Shown one piece after another: positions 35,193 to 43,194 of a stretch of DNA of 46,269 nucleotides (the first letter of the stretch is position 1; each line of letters starts with the position of its first letter). Made by a program: the position numbers and the translations under genes. Source of the stretch: Rhodospirillales bacterium (GTDB taxonomy: Bacteria > Pseudomonadota > Alphaproteobacteria > Acetobacterales > Acetobacteraceae); the NCBI GenBank assembly GCA_017304945.1, contig JAFKLG010000091.1, positions 1 to 46,269 on the forward strand, written 5' to 3'. The notes below the pieces were generated by a model. That model had not been told where the DNA came from, did no database searches, and was given only the letters and a program-made list of their open reading frames with translations.

Positions 35193-37058
35193 GTGGGCCG
35201 GCGCGTGGTGAACCCGCTCGATCCGCTGAACGCTGCGCAGCAGGACCTGGTCTCGTTCGAGACGGGCGTGTCCAGCACCGGCGTCCTCAACACCGTCAAC
35301 GGTTGGCGCTGGAGCGGCAACGATCCGGCGACCTACACGATCACCAACGAGTCCGCGCACAAATGGGGCGGCGGCGCCGTCGGGACCCCGGGCACCGCGA
35401 GCTATTGGTTCGATATCGGTTCGAACTGGACGCCGGTCGAGCAAACCTCCTTCCTCAGCGCCATGACGCTGTGGTCCGACCTCGCCGGCATCAGCTTCAC
35501 CCAGGCCGACAGCGCGGCCGACGCGCAAGTGGTGTACTACCGTTACGGCTCGACCACGCCACCGTCCGACGGCCTGGATACCGGGGCCTACGCGACCGCC
35601 ACCTATGCAGCCGGCGCGCCTGGGGACACCACCGTCCCGGCCACCGGGTCCGCGCGCATCGTCATCGAGACCACCGGGAAGTGGTCGAACCTGAACGACT
35701 TCACCACCTATGGCGGCGAAGGTCCGGCCACCGTCGTCCACGAACTCGGCCACGTGCTCGGCCTCATGCACACCGGGCCGTACAACAGCGACGTCAACGT
35801 CGCGACGCAGCAGTTGAACCAGTACGACACGCAGCTCTGGTCAGTGATGTCGTATATCGAGCCGTACACCACCGGCACGAAATACCAGGCCTCCTACCCG
35901 GTCACCGGCACCGACTGGGGCAAGACCGCGGACGATGTGGACGGGCAGGCGACCACGCCCATGATCCTGGACATCGCCGCGCTGCAGCAGCTCTACGGCC
36001 TGCCCACGCAGACGGCGTTCACCGGCGGGCAGGTGTTCGGTTTCAACTGCAACATCACCGATGCCAGCCGGCAATACTACGACTTCACCGTCAACACCCA
36101 GCCGGTTGTGACGATCTGGGATCCCGGCGCGAACAACGTGCTCGACCTGTCCGGTTTCACCACGGGCTGCACGATCAACCTCAATCCCGGGTCGTTCAGC
36201 AGCGTCGGCGGCCTGGTGAACAACCTGGGGATCGCCTTCGGCACCCGGATCGACCGGGTCGTCGGCAGCCAGGGCAACGACACCTATGTCGCGACCGCGG
36301 CCGGGGAGACGATCGAGGGCGGCGGCGGCAACGACACGGTGGACCTGCAGGGCGCCGCAGCCAATTACGAACTGAGCCGCGACGGCGGCACCGTCACCGC
36401 GGTCAATCGCAGCAGCAACACCACCTACCGGCTGAGCGACGTCGAGACGATCGCCTTCGATGACTCGTCGATTGCCACCGACACGATCCCCTGCTTCGTC
36501 GAGGGCACCCGGATCGCCACCCCGGCCGGCGGCACGCCCGTCGAGATGCTGGCGATCGGCGCCGAGGTGCTCACCGCGACGGGAGAGACCGCGACGGTCG
36601 CCTGGATGGGCCATCGTCGCGTCGACTGTGCCCGCCATCCCGACCCGCTCGCGGTGCGGCCGGTGCGCATTCGCGCCCATACCTTCGGGCCCGGGCAGCC
36701 CGCGCGGGACCTGATGCTCTCGCCGGATCATGCGGTTTGCGTGGACGGGCTGCTGGTGCCGGTGCGCTACCTCGTCACCGGCGATGCGATCGCCTTCGTC
36801 CCGGTGGCGCGAGTCACCTATTGGCACCTGGCGCTGGCGCGGCACGACATCGTGCTGGCGGAGGGGCTGCCGGCCGAGACCTACCTGGACACCGGGGACC
36901 GTGCGGCCTTCGAGGGGGCCGAGGTGATCATGCTGCATCCGGTGTTCGGCGGGCTGCAGGAGGAAGGCCGGTGCATGCCGCTCACCGTCACCGGCCCGGC
37001 CCTCGCACGGCTCCGGATGCGGATCGCGGCGGAAGAGCGACATCGCCGCCGCGGTTAG
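35193..37058 (+). CDS. M10 (serralysin-type) metalloprotease fused to a Hint domain
   Basis: About 621 residues. The first part is a metzincin: HELGHVLGLMH (183-193) is the full zinc motif HExxHxxGxxH and SVMSY (about 217-221) the Met-turn. Then comes one RTX nonapeptide region (GSQGNDTYV, GGGGNDTVDLQG near 375). From Cys434 (TIPCFVEGTRIATPAGG) to the end is a Hint_2-type hedgehog/intein domain: VEMLAIGAEVLTATGETATVAWMGHRRV, DLMLSPDHAVCVDG, LLVPVRYL, YWHLALARHDIVLAEGLPAETYLDTGDR. There is no N-terminal signal peptide, as expected for type I secretion. GTG starts at 35193, 35205 or 35208 are all possible. Likely a secreted protease with a self-processing tail. Confidence 0.85.
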   Translation: MGRRVVNPLDPLNAAQQDLVSFETGVSSTGVLNTVNGWRWSGNDPATYTITNESAHKWGGGAVGTPGTASYWFDIGSNWTPVEQTSFLSAMTLWSDLAGISFTQADSAADAQVVYYRYGSTTPPSDGLDTGAYATATYAAGAPGDTTVPATGSARIVIETTGKWSNLNDFTTYGGEGPATVVHELGHVLGLMHTGPYNSDVNVATQQLNQYDTQLWSVMSYIEPYTTGTKYQASYPVTGTDWGKTADDVDGQATTPMILDIAALQQLYGLPTQTAFTGGQVFGFNCNITDASRQYYDFTVNTQPVVTIWDPGANNVLDLSGFTTGCTINLNPGSFSSVGGLVNNLGIAFGTRIDRVVGSQGNDTYVATAAGETIEGGGGNDTVDLQGAAANYELSRDGGTVTAVNRSSNTTYRLSDVETIAFDDSSIATDTIPCFVEGTRIATPAGGTPVEMLAIGAEVLTATGETATVAWMGHRRVDCARHPDPLAVRPVRIRAHTFGPGQPARDLMLSPDHAVCVDGLLVPVRYLVTGDAIAFVPVARVTYWHLALARHDIVLAEGLPAETYLDTGDRAAFEGAEVIMLHPVFGGLQEEGRCMPLTVTGPALARLRMRIAAEERHRRRG

Positions 37059-37158
37059 GACCGCATGGGAACGGACCGCGCCTACTCTGCGCGACAGATC
37101 CCGTTCACCGCGCCGCTTCGCGCTGACCGTGCCGCTCTCTTCCCCCGCGCGACGCATC

Positions 37159-37183
37159 CCTCCCGGCGGGGTGCGCCGGGGGG
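37159..37183. terminator. Hairpin between convergent M10-Hint and asparagine synthetase genes
   Basis: CCTCCCGGC (37159-37167) pairs with GCCGGGGGG (37175-37183), one T-G wobble, 7-nt loop, 4 bp beyond the asnB stop. The rest of the 129-bp gap shows nothing I recognise. Confidence 0.35.
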
Positions 37184-37187
37184 CGCG

Positions 37188-38951
37188 TCAGGTCGCCGCC
37201 AGTGTGTCGAACACGTCGCCGGCGGGGGGCAGGCCCAGCACGTGCCGACGGTGCCACAGCGCATAGAACAGCAGCTTCCAGCACGCCTGGCCGTGGCGCC
37301 ACCGCCGGATGTCCCGGAACAGCGCCTCCACCTGCGCCGGGTCCGCGATCTCCGCCACGCTCGGGTGTGCCGCCACCAGCGGTCCAAGCCGCGCGCCATT
37401 CGCCTTGATCCAGGCGCCGATCGGAACGGGAACGCCTTGCGTCGGCGCGAAAGGGCGTGCGGCCGGCAGTGCCTGCTCGAGCCATTTGCGCAGGATGTAC
37501 TGGCCCATCCCGCCGCGCAGCTTGAGCCCGTCGGGTAGCCGAAACGCAGCCTCGGCGACGCCGCGGTCCAGGAACGGCGTCCGTCCCTCCACGGCATGCG
37601 CCATCAGGCACCGATCGAGCCGCAGCAGCACGTCGTTCGGCAGCCACTCGTCCATGTCGACCGCCTGCGCCATCCCCAGCCGGGACAGGCCGGAGTCCGC
37701 GGCGCGTGCCTCGGCCGCGGCGATCCCGTCGCGCCACGCGCTCGGGCGGGTGCGCAGCACCGGGACCTTGTCGAAGCTGCCGCGGGCCCACATCGCGCGG
37801 CCGCCGCGCCACCACGGGCGCATCGCGCTGGCATAGCGCGAGTGGCCGGCGAACATCTCGTCGCCGCCGTCGCCGCTCAGCACCACCTTCACGTCCTCGC
37901 GCGCGCGGCGGGCCAGGAACCAGGTGGGGATGATCGCGTGATCGGCCGCCGGGTCGTCCATCGCGCCGACGATCTCGGGCAGGTGCCGCCAGACCATCGC
38001 CTCCGTCACCTCGACGCGCTCGTGCCGCGCGCCGACCGCTTTCGCCATCGCCGCGGCCTGGGCACGCTCCTCCGCGGCCTCCGGCACCTCGAAGCCGGCG
38101 GTATAGGCGAGCACCGGCTGGTCGTTCTGCCGCGCCATCAGCGCGAGCAGCGCCGCGCTGTCCACGTCCCCCGAGAGGAACATCCCATAGGGCACGTCGC
38201 TGCGCTGGTGCAGCGCCACGCTCTCCATCAGCGCACGGTCCAGCCGCGCGAGCGCGGCCGCCTCGTCGATCTGTTCGGGGCCACCCTCCGGCAGGGCGTG
38301 GATGCGGCGACGATCCAGCACGTTGCCGTCGGCACAGGTCAGCGTCTCCCCGGGGAGCACGCGCTGGATGCCTTCGAAAATCGTCTCCGCGCCGGTGGTG
38401 AACTGGAGCTGCAGCAGCTCCTCCCGCGCCGCGGGTCGGACCGTGCGTGGCACCAGGCCGGATTCCAGCAATGCCTGCGCTTCGCTCGCAAATGCCAGGC
38501 CGCCCGCCACCTGGGCGATGTAGAGCGGCTTGATGCCGAACGGGTCGCGACTCAGCGTGACGGTGCGCTGCGCCCGTTCATGGATCGCGAACGCATACAT
38601 CCCGCGCAAGGCTTCGACGTAAGCCGTTCTCCGGCGCAGCCAGAGATGCAGCGGCGGCTCGCAGTCGCTGTTGGTCGCGAAGGCCACGTCCGGCAGCTCG
38701 GCGCGCAGTTCGCGGTAGTTGTAGATCTCGCCATTGCCGACCAGGGTCGCGGGGCCGGCGAACAGCGGCTGCTCGCCCGTGACCAGGTCGATGATCGCCA
38801 GCCGGTTCTGCGCCAGCGCGACGCGTCCGACCACGGCATGACCCGATCCGTCCGGCCCGCGATGCCGAAGGGTCTCGATCAGCCGCGACACCGTGGACGG
38901 GTCCGGGGGCGGCGCGCCAGACGATAGGATCAGGCCGGCGATGCCGCACAT
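37188..38951 (-). CDS. asnB: Glutamine-hydrolysing asparagine synthetase with altered PP-loop
   Basis: A 587-residue class II amidotransferase. The N-terminal glutaminase has the nucleophile Cys2 in MCGIAGLI, LRHRGPDGSG, RLAIIDL, GNGEIYNYRELR and SRDPFGIKPLY. The synthetase domain has VVLSGDGGDEMFAGHSRYA and AVEGRTPFLDRGVAEAAF. The ATP-pyrophosphatase loop normally reads SGGxDS; here it is SGDVDS (260-265), with Asp262 in place of the second Gly. That may lower activity or indicate a relative that amidates something else. The start is ATG 38951, so Cys2 follows Met; ATG 38969 would bury it. Confidence 0.88.
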   Translation of the reverse strand: MCGIAGLILSSGAPPPDPSTVSRLIETLRHRGPDGSGHAVVGRVALAQNRLAIIDLVTGEQPLFAGPATLVGNGEIYNYRELRAELPDVAFATNSDCEPPLHLWLRRRTAYVEALRGMYAFAIHERAQRTVTLSRDPFGIKPLYIAQVAGGLAFASEAQALLESGLVPRTVRPAAREELLQLQFTTGAETIFEGIQRVLPGETLTCADGNVLDRRRIHALPEGGPEQIDEAAALARLDRALMESVALHQRSDVPYGMFLSGDVDSAALLALMARQNDQPVLAYTAGFEVPEAAEERAQAAAMAKAVGARHERVEVTEAMVWRHLPEIVGAMDDPAADHAIIPTWFLARRAREDVKVVLSGDGGDEMFAGHSRYASAMRPWWRGGRAMWARGSFDKVPVLRTRPSAWRDGIAAAEARAADSGLSRLGMAQAVDMDEWLPNDVLLRLDRCLMAHAVEGRTPFLDRGVAEAAFRLPDGLKLRGGMGQYILRKWLEQALPAARPFAPTQGVPVPIGAWIKANGARLGPLVAAHPSVAEIADPAQVEALFRDIRRWRHGQACWKLLFYALWHRRHVLGLPPAGDVFDTLAAT

Positions 38952-39076
38952 TCGAGGAGCATACTCCACACGTGGCGATGGCTGCCCGCCACGGGCGCCT
39001 CGGCAGGCGGCTTACCTAGAACAGAACGGCGCGATGGCCAACGGGGCTGCCGTCCGGGGGCCGGCGCTCGATGAGC

Positions 39077-39101
39077 GGAACGGCCGCGCCCGCGCTGCGT
39101 T
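39077..39101 (+). promoter_or_regulatory. EcfG-type general stress promoter
   Basis: GGAAC (39077-39081), 16 bp, CGTT (39098-39101): full match to the alphaproteobacterial EcfG consensus, with the same spacing as at 16310-16334. It lies 27 bp upstream of a GTG start with a clear ribosome site, and points at it. Confidence 0.65.
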
Positions 39102-39128
39102 CTGGTCGCGACAGCCAGGGAGAATGAC

Positions 39129-39305
39129 GTGAAGCAGCCGCATACGGAAAAGGGCGTGCAGCACACCGACGACCAGCAGAACACCGGCAACCACAAGAAG
39201 CCGGGCGCGCCCGAGGCGGGCGGCGCCGACCGGTTCGGCGGCACCCGCGCCGGGGCCGAGAACGTCGAGAAGCAGAGCGGCGGCAGCAAGCCCGACAAGG
39301 ACTGA
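39129..39305 (+). CDS. 58-residue hydrophilic, probably disordered stress protein
   Basis: A short gene starting GTG, with AGGGAGA 6-10 nt upstream. The product (KQPHTEKGVQHTDDQQNTGN at the start, then KKPGAPEAGGADRFGG, ending SGGSKPDKD) is rich in Gly, Lys, Asp, Gln and Asn, has no hydrophobic core and is likely intrinsically disordered. Such small hydrophilic proteins are common members of alphaproteobacterial general stress regulons. The candidate EcfG promoter immediately upstream supports this. I do not recognise a named family. Confidence 0.6.
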   Translation: MKQPHTEKGVQHTDDQQNTGNHKKPGAPEAGGADRFGGTRAGAENVEKQSGGSKPDKD

Positions 39306-39313
39306 GCCGATCG

Positions 39314-39339
39314 GCTGCCGGGGGGTGTCCCTCGGCAGC
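39314..39339. terminator. Hairpin between convergent small-protein and Hint genes
   Basis: An 11-bp stem (39314-39324 with 39329-39339, one G-T wobble, loop GTGT) fills the 42-bp gap between the two convergent genes and can serve both. Confidence 0.55.
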
Positions 39340-39347
39340 TCCGCCGG

Positions 39348-42300
39348 TCAGGCCGCTGCGCGCACCCGCCTGCGCGGTGCCGACCTGGAGAGCCGCCGGC
39401 GCACCTGCGCCACCAGCGGGCCGGCGACCACGAGGGGCGCGTAGCCCTCCGCCTCCCAGATCCGGCTGGCAAAGTCGGGAAACAGGTGGACCGGTCCGCT
39501 CGCATTGGCGAAGCGGCCACGATCGCCCGTGTCGAGATAGGTTTCCACCGGCAATCCCTCCGCGAATACGACGTGATGCCGCGTGAGTTCGAGGTGGTAG
39601 TAGCGCACGACCGGCATCTCCGCCGCGGCGAGCGGCGCGATGCTGTGCCCGTTCGCCAGATGCTTGATCGGGATCAGCACCCCGTCGACGAACACCGCAT
39701 GGTCCGGTGACAGCAGCAGCGGGCGGGCGGGCAGGTTCGGTCCGAAGGCGCCGGCGGCGATGCGGATCGGCAGCACCGCGGCCGGGTCCGGATGCCGCGC
39801 TACGTCGATCGTGCGGTGGCCGACCCAGCGGATCGGCCGCGCGGTCCCGTCCACGCAGTCCACCAGGTCACCTTCGGCCAGCGTCTCCACCGACACGGTC
39901 CCGTGCGGCGTGCCGATGCCGGTGCCGGCGGCGAAGCAGGTGACCAGCGAGATGGCGATCCCCTGCGCATCGGCGCTGGTGAACAGGGTCGGATACAGCG
40001 TGCCGAGCAGGCCACCATCGAGGCCGGCGGTGCCGCCGAGATTGGTGACCGCGAGGGACCCCGCGAGGTTCGTCGGCAGCAGGATGGTGTCGACCTGGAC
40101 GCTGCCCTGGTTCACCAGCAGCCGGCCCTGCGTCGGGTCGTAGCTGATGCTGCTGGCCCCTAAGGCGAGGTCGGTCAGCGCGATCGTGTCCCCCATCGCG
40201 AAATCGAGGATCGTCGCGCCGTTCATGATCCCGCTGGCCGCCGCGATCATGTCCCGGCCGCCCCCGGTGACGATGGTGTTGTCTGGGCCGGCCGGAATGA
40301 TCAGGTCGGAGAGCGTCGTCCCCTGCATGATCGCGCCGGTCAGCGACTGGATGATCTTCCCGTCCGTCGTGACGTCGTCGATCAGGTAGAGGTCGTTCGG
40401 ATCGAGCCGGAAGATCGTGATGTCGTTCGGGTCCGTCTCGGTCCAGTACTGCATCTCGTGGATGCCGATCGCCTCGAAGCCGCTCGGTTCCGCGGTTGCG
40501 ACATTGTCGAAGACCGTGATCGAGCCGTTCGACTGCAAGCCGCTGAGCATGGTGAAGGAGTGCTCGCCGCCGCCTTCCCAGCCGATCCGCATGATGTCGC
40601 CGGTCTGCACCAGCGTGCTCCAGTTGGCGATCGCGCTGCCGTCCTGTGGGGCCGCATAGGCGATGCGCCAGAATCCGCCGGCCACGTTCTGCGTGGGATC
40701 GGTGCTGTAGGTCTGGTGCACCATGGTCGCGCCCGCCGCGGCGGCGACCTCGTGCGCGATGTTGAAGCAGTCTTCGGTGTTGGGTGGATTGCCGTAGAGC
40801 GCGGCGAACGCGGACGCCGCATTGACGATGTCGGTCACCGTCGGCGCGCCGCTGCGCAAGCTCGGCTGGGCGCAGGCCGACGGGAAGGTCTGGATCTGGT
40901 AGGCGAGCGTGTAGAGCGCCTCGCTGCCCTGGGTCGCCGTGGTGACCTGGATGTTGGCGGCATTCCAGATCAGGTTGCCGGCCACGTAATCGACATGGTC
41001 GAAATCCGCGGCGCTCACCGTCGGGGTCGCATCGGGCGCCACCGGCGTTCCGTCGATCGTCCAATAGGGCAGCGAGGGCTGGTTCGGATCCCAATACGAG
41101 AAGTTCCCGATATCCCCCAGGCTCGGTGAGCTCAACTGCACCTGCGTGATGGTGCGGGCGTAGTCCGTGCCGAAGGATTGCAGCAGCAGGGAGCTGAGCG
41201 TCGTGCTCTCGCCGGGGGACAGCAGCGCGGGGCTGGGCAGCGTCGTATAGAATAACGTCTGCATGGTCTGGATCGGGTCGGTGATCAGCACGCCGCCGCT
41301 GCCGTCCGCGCTCAGCGCGAAATCCTCGTCCCCGTAATCGCCGGCGATGGCGAGTCGGGCCACCGCGCTGCCGTCGTTCCACAGCGTCAGCACGTCCGCC
41401 TCGTTGTCGAAGCTGAGGCTGCTGGCGGTGACGCCCTGCAGGTCGATCGTATCCCCGTTGCCGAAGCTCTCGATCGTGCCGAGGAATGTCCCGGTCGCGG
41501 TGACCACCACCGTGTCTTCGTAGAGCTGGACCTGCTGCTGCGGCCCGATCGTCCCGGCGACGGTCAGCGTGCTGTTGCTCTCCTCGATTTCGATCGCGCC
41601 GCTACCGTCCAGCGTCGCGCCGGCCGCCACGGTCATGTCGCCGTTCAACGAGATCACGCCGAGATTGGTCAGCTCGCCGCCCGTGACCTGCAGCGCCGAC
41701 TCGACGCCGACGAATATCTGGCTGGAGAAGCCGTTGACGAACTGTCCCGCCGCCGTGCCGTCCCCGGCCATGTCGAGGACGAGCGATGCGCCGGCCCCGG
41801 TCACGCTCAGGCTGGCATCGGAGACCACGGTGCCGGTCACGGTCACCACGCCATTCGACCGCGCGGCGGTGCTTTCCAGCGTCAGGTCCGGCCCCAGCGT
41901 GCCGGTGCCCAGCACGATCCCGGCCGCGGTGCCGCTCAGCAGGATCACGCCGTTGTCGAGCGAACCATGCTGCGCGAAGTCGGCGGTGGTGATCGTCGGG
42001 GTGCCGCTGGAGATGATTGCCGTGTCGCCGGGTTGCGGGAAATCGTTCGGCGCCACCGTGCCCTGGGTCGTCCAGTTGCCGGCGTCGAACCAGTCGCCCG
42101 CCGCCGCTGCCCAGGTGCGGATCGCGACCAGTTCCACCAGGGAGCCCCCGGCGCCGTCGTCGCCCACGAAGATCTGCCGCGTCGAAAGCGGCGCGATGCT
42201 GGTCAGTCCGAACCGTGCGGCGAGCGGGTTGCTGGAGCTGTCGTTGCCCGCGTAGATCGTCAGCCGCGCGGCGCTGCTGCTGTAGCTCCATTTGTCCGAT

Positions 42301-42983
42301 GGCGTCTGCAGCAGGTCGATGCTGTCGCCCTTGGCGAAGTTGACGACGCTGCCCTGGAAGGCGAGCGGATCGCCGATCTGCAACGTGCCGCCGCTGCCGT
42401 CGAAGGCGATCGTCACGCCCGGCGAGACGGTGCCGTCGAGGCGCACCACCGCGCCGGCCCCCACGACGATGGTCCCGCTGCCCTGCAGCACGGTGTCGGA
42501 TCCGAGCGTGAGGAGCCCGGATTGCACCGTCATCACGGCCTCGTCGAGAAGCGTGCCGCCGTTGATGGTGATCGTGTCGCCATTGTCGACCAGCACGGAC
42601 CCGCTCAGGAGCAGGCTGTCGGCATCGGCGGCGTCGGGCACGATGGTGACCGACAGGGCGGCATCAGGTGCGGTGGCAAGCAGGGTGCCGGCAAACGTGA
42701 CGGAACCGGCGAGCGTGAGCGACCCGGACCCCGTCGTGGCAAGCACGAAGCCGGACCCGAAGCTGCCGTCGGTGACGTCGAGCGCGGCCGCGGGCGTGGC
42801 GTCGCCGCCGAGCGCGAGCTGCATCGCGTCGAGGGGGCCGTTGGCGAGGGCATCTGCCGCGCTGATCGTGGCGGTCCCGCTGGCGATGGACAGGACGTCG
42901 CCCGCCTGTGGCACGCCGGACGGAGACCAGCTTCCCGCATCGTACCAATCGCGCGTCGAGCCCTGGAACGACCGAGACACCAT
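39348..42983 (-). CDS. Large secreted protein with beta-repeat region, papain-like candidate domain and Hint domain
   Basis: A 1211-residue protein in three parts. Residues 1 to about 560 are two or more beta-repeat modules, each opening with W-x-W elements (DWYDAGSWSPSGVPQAGDV; DWFDAGNWTTQGTV) and Gly/Thr/Val-rich strands. Residues about 570-870 are different: CFNIAHEVAAAAGATMVHQ with Cys739, GEHSFTMLSG with His808 and ITVFDN with Asp826. The order and spacing fit a CHAP/NlpC-like cysteine amidase or peptidase. A short beta region with GGRDMIAAASG follows. From Cys1016 (LVTCFAAGTGIGTPHG) to about 1180 is a Hint_2 domain: LAEGDLVDCVDGTARPIRWVGHRTI, LLSPDHAVFVDGVLIPIKHL, YYHLELTRHHVVFAEGLPVETYLDTGDR. 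No signal peptide is visible. The role is unknown: surface adhesin, or delivered enzyme released by Hint processing. Confidence 0.8.
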   Translation of the reverse strand: MVSRSFQGSTRDWYDAGSWSPSGVPQAGDVLSIASGTATISAADALANGPLDAMQLALGGDATPAAALDVTDGSFGSGFVLATTGSGSLTLAGSVTFAGTLLATAPDAALSVTIVPDAADADSLLLSGSVLVDNGDTITINGGTLLDEAVMTVQSGLLTLGSDTVLQGSGTIVVGAGAVVRLDGTVSPGVTIAFDGSGGTLQIGDPLAFQGSVVNFAKGDSIDLLQTPSDKWSYSSSAARLTIYAGNDSSSNPLAARFGLTSIAPLSTRQIFVGDDGAGGSLVELVAIRTWAAAAGDWFDAGNWTTQGTVAPNDFPQPGDTAIISSGTPTITTADFAQHGSLDNGVILLSGTAAGIVLGTGTLGPDLTLESTAARSNGVVTVTGTVVSDASLSVTGAGASLVLDMAGDGTAAGQFVNGFSSQIFVGVESALQVTGGELTNLGVISLNGDMTVAAGATLDGSGAIEIEESNSTLTVAGTIGPQQQVQLYEDTVVVTATGTFLGTIESFGNGDTIDLQGVTASSLSFDNEADVLTLWNDGSAVARLAIAGDYGDEDFALSADGSGGVLITDPIQTMQTLFYTTLPSPALLSPGESTTLSSLLLQSFGTDYARTITQVQLSSPSLGDIGNFSYWDPNQPSLPYWTIDGTPVAPDATPTVSAADFDHVDYVAGNLIWNAANIQVTTATQGSEALYTLAYQIQTFPSACAQPSLRSGAPTVTDIVNAASAFAALYGNPPNTEDCFNIAHEVAAAAGATMVHQTYSTDPTQNVAGGFWRIAYAAPQDGSAIANWSTLVQTGDIMRIGWEGGGEHSFTMLSGLQSNGSITVFDNVATAEPSGFEAIGIHEMQYWTETDPNDITIFRLDPNDLYLIDDVTTDGKIIQSLTGAIMQGTTLSDLIIPAGPDNTIVTGGGRDMIAAASGIMNGATILDFAMGDTIALTDLALGASSISYDPTQGRLLVNQGSVQVDTILLPTNLAGSLAVTNLGGTAGLDGGLLGTLYPTLFTSADAQGIAISLVTCFAAGTGIGTPHGTVSVETLAEGDLVDCVDGTARPIRWVGHRTIDVARHPDPAAVLPIRIAAGAFGPNLPARPLLLSPDHAVFVDGVLIPIKHLANGHSIAPLAAAEMPVVRYYHLELTRHHVVFAEGLPVETYLDTGDRGRFANASGPVHLFPDFASRIWEAEGYAPLVVAGPLVAQVRRRLSRSAPRRRVRAAA

Positions 42984-43194
42984 GACGGCTCGCCCTCACT
43001 TTTTCCGGCGGGAGGACTGCCCCGGATGGATCGGCATCGTCAATCATATTTGCTTCGTTCTTGTGTCGGTGTCGTCGTTTCTTCATTCAGACGACGCGGC
43101 TCCGCCGTTGCCTGGCCCCCAACGCTGCGAGCGAGATGGCTTGGCTGTCGATCTCAGTTGCTGCGCCGCACAAAACTCGGCACGATCCTGCGGT

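Noticed and set aside
42292..43194. N-terminal 300-residue extension of phosphoenolpyruvate carboxylase
   Set aside because: This part is antisense to the Hint gene, Ser/Pro-rich and outside the family length; the start at 43195 gives the normal size.
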